A stretch of DNA of 5,621 nucleotides. It comes from Roseburia sp. GTDB taxonomy: Bacteria > Bacillota > Clostridia > Lachnospirales > Lachnospiraceae. The notes beneath the pieces are model-generated. The model did not search any database. It was not told the DNA's origin and saw only the letters and a program-made list of their open reading frames with translations. Below are positions 1 through 4,058 of this stretch, in pieces. Each line of letters begins with the position of its first letter. Position 1 is the stretch's first letter. The stretch covers positions 1-5,621 of the forward strand of contig JAGASC010000043.1 in the NCBI GenBank assembly GCA_017621905.1, written 5' to 3'. The translations under genes and the position numbers were made by a program.

Positions 1-6
1 ATGCAC

Positions 7-35
7 TTGTCATAGTTCACAATTTTCGTTAAAAT
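7..35 (+). promoter_or_regulatory. Sigma-A-type promoter of the comEA operon
   Basis: A -35 box TTGTCA (7-12) and a -10 box TAAAAT (30-35) each match the housekeeping consensus at five of six bases and are separated by the ideal 17 bases. Transcription would begin near 41-43, giving a leader of about 50 bases before comEA. No comparable promoter was found in the short gaps between the later genes, so this one probably drives the whole set. The -35 box lies inside an imperfect dyad, TTGT-N8-ACAA (7-22). In-frame stops occur in all three forward frames within the first 37 bases, so a gene tail ending here cannot be excluded or shown. Confidence 0.65.
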
Positions 36-56
36 GAATATATCGGGCATTGAGGA

Positions 57-85
57 CTCCTTCATTCTGAAAAGGAAAGAAGGAG
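57..85 (+). promoter_or_regulatory. Leader stem-loop that can mask the comEA ribosome binding site
   Basis: CTCCTTC (57-63) is a perfect 7-base complement of GAAGGAG (79-85), which contains the comEA Shine-Dalgarno; the loop between them is 15 bases. A competing local hairpin is possible: TCC (58-60) and TTCA (61-64) can pair with GGA (74-76) and TGAA (68-71), leaving two bulged A. That fold uses the same left arm and would leave the Shine-Dalgarno free. The pairing is visible in the sequence. Regulation by it, for example temperature or a trans factor, is inference, and short purine/pyrimidine complements near an SD can arise by chance. Confidence 0.4.
81..85 (+). promoter_or_regulatory. Shine-Dalgarno of comEA, decides the start at 93
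   Basis: AGGAG at 81-85 is 7 bases before the ATG at 93 but only 1 base before the in-frame ATG at 87, so 93 is preferred. A weaker AAAGG (71-75) could serve the ATG at 87 at 11 bases, so the two-codon-longer form is not ruled out. Confidence 0.7.
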
Positions 86-92
86 AATGCTT

Positions 93-890
93 ATGATTAA
101 GAGACTGACAGCGGTTTTCGCCGCGTTTATGTTACTGTCCGTTCAGATAGGATGCGGGGAGGCGGACAGGGTATATTTAGAGAAAGCCGGACAGGAGACG
201 GAGTTTGTGACGGAGAATCCTGACACCGGCGATGCGTTTATGGAAAATCAGAATACAGAGAGTACAGCTATTGGTGATTCATTGGATGAACATACTGCCG
301 ATGGTGGTGCAGATATTTTAGATACACCCGGCACAGAAGAGTCAGAGCAATGCTATGTGTATGTATGTGGTGCAGTGGAGCATCCGGGAGTCTATGTGTT
401 AAAAGAAGGCAGCCGAATTTATGAGGCAGTAGCTCTGGCAGGAGGACTTACGGAGGATGCCAGCTTAGAGTCTGTGAATCAGGCTGAAATGGTATCGGAT
501 GGCCAGATGGTGCGTATACTGACGAAAGAAGAAGCAGCCGCCGGTGTTACAGCTGACTTAGCAGGGACGGCAACGGCAAATAGTACTGCAGTGGCAAATG
601 GTACTGCCGTGGCAAATGGTACTGCCGCAGATTCTGCCGGAACGACAGAAAAAACCGGTGGAACAGGGAACGGTGAAGCAGGCGGGACCGGGACGGTTAA
701 AGTGAATCTCAATACAGCTTCCGCTGCAGAGCTGATGACTTTGCCGGGAATCGGGCAGTCGAAAGCGGACAGTATCATCGCATATCGGGAGGCGAAGGGA
801 AGCTTCTCCGGTATTGAGGAAATCATGAACGTGGAAGGTATCAAAGAGGGTGTATATAACCGCATAAAAGATTATATAAGGGTGAAGTGA
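93..890 (+). CDS. comEA: ComEA, surface DNA receptor (SLBB plus helix-hairpin-helix)
   Basis: ComEA binds incoming double-stranded DNA outside the membrane and hands it to the ComEC channel. From the ATG at 93 the protein has 265 residues. It begins with a short basic N-terminus and a hydrophobic segment (about 5-20) ending in IGC, so Cys21 could be a lipid-modified cysteine, although Gln at -3 makes the lipobox imperfect; an uncleaved anchor is the alternative. An acidic Glu/Asp-rich stretch follows (about 22-86), then an SLBB domain (about 87-145, with VCGAVEHPGVY and the AGGL turn). After it comes an Ala/Thr/Gly linker (146-200) with 18-bp repeats, and a C-terminal ComEA-type double HhH (about 202-265) containing VNLNTASAAEL, LPGIG and the second hairpin VEGI. 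The SLBB-linker-HhH order and the length suit Firmicute ComEA. It is the first gene of the operon, and its stop is 2 bases before the next ATG. DNA binding is known for the family; lipidation is inferred. Confidence 0.93.
   Translation: MIKRLTAVFAAFMLLSVQIGCGEADRVYLEKAGQETEFVTENPDTGDAFMENQNTESTAIGDSLDEHTADGGADILDTPGTEESEQCYVYVCGAVEHPGVYVLKEGSRIYEAVALAGGLTEDASLESVNQAEMVSDGQMVRILTKEEAAAGVTADLAGTATANSTAVANGTAVANGTAADSAGTTEKTGGTGNGEAGGTGTVKVNLNTASAAELMTLPGIGQSKADSIIAYREAKGSFSGIEEIMNVEGIKEGVYNRIKDYIRVK
573..626 (+). repeat. Three in-frame 18-bp tandem repeats in comEA
   Basis: The units lie at 573-590, 591-608 and 609-626. The second and third are identical (GTGGCAAATGGTACTGCC, coding VANGTA); the first differs at a few bases and codes TANSTA. 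Being a multiple of three, changes in copy number would lengthen or shorten the linker between the SLBB and DNA-binding domains without breaking the frame. Confidence 0.9.
878..884 (+). promoter_or_regulatory. Shine-Dalgarno of the response regulator, inside comEA
   Basis: AAGGGTG (878-884) sits in the last codons of comEA, 8 bases before the ATG at 893. A GTG at 887 is also in frame but only 2 bases from this site, so 893 is preferred. The position suggests translational coupling to comEA. Confidence 0.65.
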
Positions 891-892
891 AG

Positions 893-1588
893 ATGGCAAA
901 AAAGGTTCTGGTTGTTGATGATGAAAAGTTAATTGTAAAAGGAATCCGTTTCAGTTTAGAGCAGGACGGAATGGAAGTAGATTGTGCATATGATGGAGAG
1001 GAAGCCCTCAAGCTGGCGACAGAGAATTCTTACGATATGGTGCTGCTGGACATCATGCTGCCCAAGATGGATGGCTTTGAGGTGTGCCAGCACATCCGGG
1101 AGTTTTCCAATATGCCCATTGTTATGCTGACAGCTAAGGGTGATGATATGGACAAAATTCTGGGGCTGGAATACGGTGCAGATGATTATATCACAAAACC
1201 TTTCAATATATTAGAGGTTAAGGCAAGAATCAAGGCTATCATGAGAAGAACAGCGGCATCTATGCCGAAAAAAGAGGATTCAAAGGTAGTCGAGGCAGGA
1301 GATTTGCGTCTTGATTGTGAGAGCCGCAGGCTTTTCATTTTGGGTAAGGAAGTCAATCTGACTGCAAAGGAATTTGATCTGCTGGAGCTTCTTGTGAACA
1401 ATCCTAACAAGGTATACAGCAGGGAAAATCTGCTCAATCTTGTCTGGGGATATGAATATCCGGGAGATGTGCGTACCGTGGATGTGCATGTGCGCCGTCT
1501 CCGTGAAAAAATCGAGAGTAACCCGAGTGAGCCGAAGTATGTTCATACCAAGTGGGGAGTTGGCTATTATTATTCTCAGAATTCTTAA
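893..1588 (+). CDS. OmpR/PhoB-family response regulator
   Basis: A cytoplasmic transcription factor activated by phosphotransfer from the histidine kinase encoded next. It has 231 residues, normal for the OmpR/PhoB family. The receiver domain (about 3-118) shows the acidic pair Asp9-Asp10, phospho-acceptor Asp53 in LLDIMLP, switch Thr80 (MLTAK), Tyr99, and Lys102 in the KPF motif, so every catalytic and switch residue is present. A linker of about 15 residues leads to the winged-helix DNA-binding domain (about 134-229), with TAKEFDLLELL, the recognition-helix region VRTVDVHVRRLREKIE and the terminal WGVGYYY wing. The start at 893 gives the typical MAKKVLVVDDE opening and follows the comEA stop by 2 bases; translation is probably coupled. 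It resembles WalR, PhoP and MtrA, and sequence alone does not separate these, so no symbol is given. Its targets are unknown; the comEA promoter dyad is a candidate. Confidence 0.95.
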   Translation: MAKKVLVVDDEKLIVKGIRFSLEQDGMEVDCAYDGEEALKLATENSYDMVLLDIMLPKMDGFEVCQHIREFSNMPIVMLTAKGDDMDKILGLEYGADDYITKPFNILEVKARIKAIMRRTAASMPKKEDSKVVEAGDLRLDCESRRLFILGKEVNLTAKEFDLLELLVNNPNKVYSRENLLNLVWGYEYPGDVRTVDVHVRRLREKIESNPSEPKYVHTKWGVGYYYSQNS

Positions 1589-1592
1589 GGTG
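1587..1592 (+). promoter_or_regulatory. Shine-Dalgarno of the histidine kinase, overlapping the regulator stop codon
   Basis: AAGGTG at 1587-1592 shares bases with the TAA stop (1586-1588) and stands 6 bases before the ATG at 1599. A second AAGGA (1594-1598) directly touches the ATG and is too close to be used for it. Confidence 0.6.
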
Positions 1593-1598
1593 TAAGGA

Positions 1599-3041
1599 AT
1601 GACAAGATTTAAAAATTTAGTTGATTTTATAAAAAGCCTGAGATTCAGGCTGATTCTTCTGTTTATCCTAATTGGAGTGATACCGAGCATCCTGCTTCGT
1701 GCCGGGATGCTCAATTCTTATGAGACAAGGGCAGTATCGATCCGGACAAGTGAGATCCTAAGCCAGGCAAAAATTCTGGCAAATCAAATCGTTTCCAGTG
1801 ATTATCTGAACAGCAGGGATACGGCAATGATCAATGTGCAGTTGGACCAGCTGTCCACGATTTACGATGGCCGTGTCATGATTATCGATGATAGTTTTCA
1901 TATTGTCAGGGATACCTATAATCTGGACGAAGGAAAGACGATTATTTCGGAAGAAGTGATAAAAAGTTATTACGGGCAGGAAATCTCCAAGTATGATTCT
2001 GAAAACCGTTATATTGAAATGACGGTACCGCTTGTTCGCATGGATGAGGACATGGAGAAGAAAGAAATCATCGGTGTGTTTATGGTCAGCGTGTCCACAG
2101 ACAGTATTAATCTCAATTCGGATTATCTGGGACAGACCACACTGGTCATAGAATTGGTCTGCAGTTTTTGCTCAATCTTTTTTGGATGTCTGATTGCGGC
2201 GCAGCTGGTAAAACCTTTTCACAAGATGTCCAAGTCGATCGAAGTGATTCAGACCGGATACGGTGCAGATACCTTACAGATTAATGATTACACAGAAACC
2301 ATTCAAATCTGCGAAAAGTTCAACGAAATGCTGGCCCGGATGAAGGTACTGGATGATTCCAGGCAGGAATTTGTTTCCAACGTGTCCCATGAGTTAAAGA
2401 CCCCGCTGACGTCCATGAAAGTACTGGCAGACTCCATCAACAGCATGGAAAATGTACCGGTGGAATTATATAAGGAATTTATGGCGGATATCGGAAATGA
2501 AGTGGATCGTGAGACAAAAATTATCAACGATTTACTGTCCCTGGTAAAAATGGACAAGGCTGCCGGAACTTTGAATATCACCAATATAAACATCAATGAA
2601 TTGGTGGAACTGATTCTAAAGCGCCTAAAACCGATTGCGGAGAAGCAAAATGTGGAACTGGTACTGGAGAGTTTCCGGCCGGTAAGTGCAGATGTGGATG
2701 AAGTGAAAATTACACTGGCGTTTACCAATTTGATTGAGAATGCCATCAAGTACAATCGCCCGGACGGGTGGGTACACGTTTCTTTGAATGCGGATCACCA
2801 GTATTTTTATCTGAAGGTGGAGGACTCGGGAATCGGAATTCCGGAGGAATCCTTAGAACATATTTACGAACGTTTTTATCGTGTGGATAAATCCCACTCC
2901 AGAGAAATCGGAGGAACAGGCTTGGGTCTTGCCATTACAAGAAATGCGGTTCTGATGCACCGGGGAGCCATCAAGGTGTTCAGTACGGAGGGCGAAGGGA
3001 CAATTTTTAATGTCCGGATTCCGCTGAATTATATTTCATAA
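1599..3041 (+). CDS. Membrane sensor histidine kinase with HAMP domain
   Basis: The partner kinase of the preceding regulator, 480 residues. TM1 (about 17-38) and TM2 (about 180-202) enclose an extracytoplasmic domain of about 140 residues that looks like a Cache/PAS-type fold (for example GRVMIIDDSFHIVRDT and IIGVFMVSVSTDSI). A HAMP linker (about 203-252) runs straight into the dimerisation helices with the H-box FVSNVSHELKTPL, phospho-acceptor His264. The ATPase domain has the N-box (NLIENAIKYN, Asn381 within it), the G1 box DSGIGIP (409-415), the F-box YERFYRVD (423-430) and the G2 box GGTGLGL (438-444), so it appears active. It lacks the cytoplasmic PAS domain found between HAMP and H-box in WalK and many PhoR proteins, which makes it closer in layout to MtrB-type kinases. 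The gap to the regulator is 10 bases. The signal it senses cannot be read from sequence; a role for the lipoprotein encoded downstream is an inference from gene order. Confidence 0.95.
   Translation: MTRFKNLVDFIKSLRFRLILLFILIGVIPSILLRAGMLNSYETRAVSIRTSEILSQAKILANQIVSSDYLNSRDTAMINVQLDQLSTIYDGRVMIIDDSFHIVRDTYNLDEGKTIISEEVIKSYYGQEISKYDSENRYIEMTVPLVRMDEDMEKKEIIGVFMVSVSTDSINLNSDYLGQTTLVIELVCSFCSIFFGCLIAAQLVKPFHKMSKSIEVIQTGYGADTLQINDYTETIQICEKFNEMLARMKVLDDSRQEFVSNVSHELKTPLTSMKVLADSINSMENVPVELYKEFMADIGNEVDRETKIINDLLSLVKMDKAAGTLNITNININELVELILKRLKPIAEKQNVELVLESFRPVSADVDEVKITLAFTNLIENAIKYNRPDGWVHVSLNADHQYFYLKVEDSGIGIPEESLEHIYERFYRVDKSHSREIGGTGLGLAITRNAVLMHRGAIKVFSTEGEGTIFNVRIPLNYIS
1635..1651 (+). other. 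Perfect stem-loop at the 5' end of the kinase gene
   Basis: AGCCTGA (1635-1641) and TCAGGCT (1645-1651) form a perfect 7-bp stem with a GAT loop, 36 bases into the kinase reading frame (residues about 13-18). Four to five A precede it, and a loosely T-rich stretch follows, but there is no clean T tract, so it is not called a terminator. Confidence 0.55.
1685..1712 (+). other. Second strong stem-loop in the kinase gene
   Basis: GAGCATCC (1685-1692) pairs perfectly with GGATGCTC (1705-1712). The stem extends inward by a T-G wobble (1693/1704) and a G-C pair (1694/1703), and possibly C1695-G1701 with one bulge, leaving a small TTCGT-type loop. It is 33 bases downstream of the first stem-loop and codes the end of TM1. 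No T run follows. Confidence 0.55.
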
Positions 3042-3070
3042 CGATTTAGCCATTATTATATTGAATGAAC

Positions 3071-3075
3071 GGAGG
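3071..3075 (+). promoter_or_regulatory. GGAGG Shine-Dalgarno that favours a TTG start for the GerMN gene
   Basis: GGAGG (3071-3075) is 10 bases before an in-frame TTG at 3086. It lies downstream of the first in-frame ATG (3065), which has only AT-rich sequence before it and no recognisable Shine-Dalgarno. A further GAGG (3079-3082) is 3 bases before the TTG. Confidence 0.5.
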
Positions 3076-3085
3076 CCAGAGGAGC

Positions 3086-4057
3086 TTGAGATTTTCAAAA
3101 ATATATGAGAAATATGGATTGCTTTTGGCATTTCTTCTCATAATACCGTTTGCTCTTTGGGGCTGTGGTGAGGAAGATGTGGAGAGTGCCTACCATATTG
3201 AATATTTGAATAAAGAAAAAAGCCGGATTGTCGAAGTGGCCTATGAGCCAAAGGAAGCGGATACGGATGGACTGATACGGGAGTTTTTGCGTGTGCTAAG
3301 TTCAGATTCTGACAATGTGGAGTACCGCAAACCCATCCCAAATGATGTGGAAGTGACCAGTTATTCGCTGGATGGTGTGCTTCTGACCTTGCACTTTGAC
3401 TCGGATTATACAAGCATGACACCGGTGGAGGAAGTTTTGTGCAGGGCTGCTATCGTGCGGACTATGACGCAGATCGAAGGAGTGGATTGCGTGTCTTTTT
3501 TTGTGGCGGATACGCCGCTTAAAGATTCCAAGGGAAATATCGTGGGAAGCATGAATCAGGAGAGCTTTATTGAGAATCCCGGCGAGCAGATTAATTCTAT
3601 CCAGAATACAACACTGACACTTTATTTTGCAAATGAGGCCGGAGACGGGCTGGTAAAAGAAGTGCGGGAGGACGTTCACTACAGTAGTAACATTTCCCTG
3701 GAAAAGCTGATTATGGAGCAGCTCTTGGAGGGACCTACGGAGGAGGGAGCCAAATCGGCGATACCGACAGGAACAAGGCTGATGACGGTTACTGTGGTGG
3801 ATGGAGTCTGTTATGTCAGTCTGGATGAGACGTTTCGAAATCATGATTATAAGGTAAATGAAGCGATTGTTATATATTCTATTGTGAATTCGCTGACAGA
3901 ACTGCCGAGTATTAACCGCGTGCAGATTTCCATCAATGGAGATACCAGCGGGGTATATAGGGACAGCTTTCAGCTGGAAGATATGTATGAGAGGAACCTG
4001 GATTACATGGCACCGCCAACGGAAAAGGTAACGGAGGAGCCGACAGAGGGGGAATAG
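3086..4057 (+). CDS. Lipoprotein with two GerMN domains
   Basis: A predicted lipid-anchored protein on the outer face of the membrane, 323 residues from TTG 3086 or 330 from ATG 3065. With the TTG start the signal peptide is 26 residues: basic N-terminus, hydrophobic core LLLAFLLIIPFA, and lipobox LWGC with Cys27. Two GerMN domains follow. The first (about 36-153) has VEVAYEP, the EFLRVL helix, DGVLLTLHFDSDY and a strand ending VSFFVAD. The second (about 174-287) has TLTLYFANE, LEKLIMEQLLEGP, IPTGTRL, VCYVSLDETF and a closing ISINGD. A short acidic tail with two TEEPTE-like stretches ends the protein. GerMN domains occur in GerM of Bacillus (needed in sporulation and germination) and in actinobacterial LpqB, where the lipoprotein modulates the kinase MtrB. 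There is no LpqB-type beta-propeller here, since both halves are GerMN. The gap from the kinase stop is 44 bases (23 with the ATG start). A kinase-accessory role is inference; a sporulation or envelope role is the alternative. Confidence 0.88.
   Translation: MRFSKIYEKYGLLLAFLLIIPFALWGCGEEDVESAYHIEYLNKEKSRIVEVAYEPKEADTDGLIREFLRVLSSDSDNVEYRKPIPNDVEVTSYSLDGVLLTLHFDSDYTSMTPVEEVLCRAAIVRTMTQIEGVDCVSFFVADTPLKDSKGNIVGSMNQESFIENPGEQINSIQNTTLTLYFANEAGDGLVKEVREDVHYSSNISLEKLIMEQLLEGPTEEGAKSAIPTGTRLMTVTVVDGVCYVSLDETFRNHDYKVNEAIVIYSIVNSLTELPSINRVQISINGDTSGVYRDSFQLEDMYERNLDYMAPPTEKVTEEPTEGE
4045..4052 (+). promoter_or_regulatory. Shine-Dalgarno of comEC, inside the GerMN gene
   Basis: AGAGGGGG (4045-4052) lies in the last codons of the GerMN gene, 6 bases before the ATG at 4059. 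With the upstream TAG at 4055-4057, only one base separates stop and start, which indicates coupled translation. Confidence 0.7.
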
Positions 4058-4058
4058 T

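Noticed and set aside
479..899. Minus-strand open frames opposite comEA
   Set aside because: Two overlapping antisense frames in a repeat-rich, GC-biased stretch; low-complexity Ala/Val/Pro or Cys/Ser translations, best explained as shadows.
1186..1714. Minus-strand open frames opposite the response regulator
   Set aside because: No domain is recognisable and the opposite strand has clear, complete OmpR-family motifs.
3042..3085. Possible promoter or terminator between the kinase and GerMN genes
   Set aside because: A TATTAT (3054-3059) resembles a -10 box, but nothing like a -35 box lies 16-18 bases upstream, and no stem-loop with a T tract is present.
3226..3234. TGTCGAA, a Spo0A-box-like heptamer
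   Set aside because: A single copy deep inside coding sequence, far from any promoter; expected by chance.
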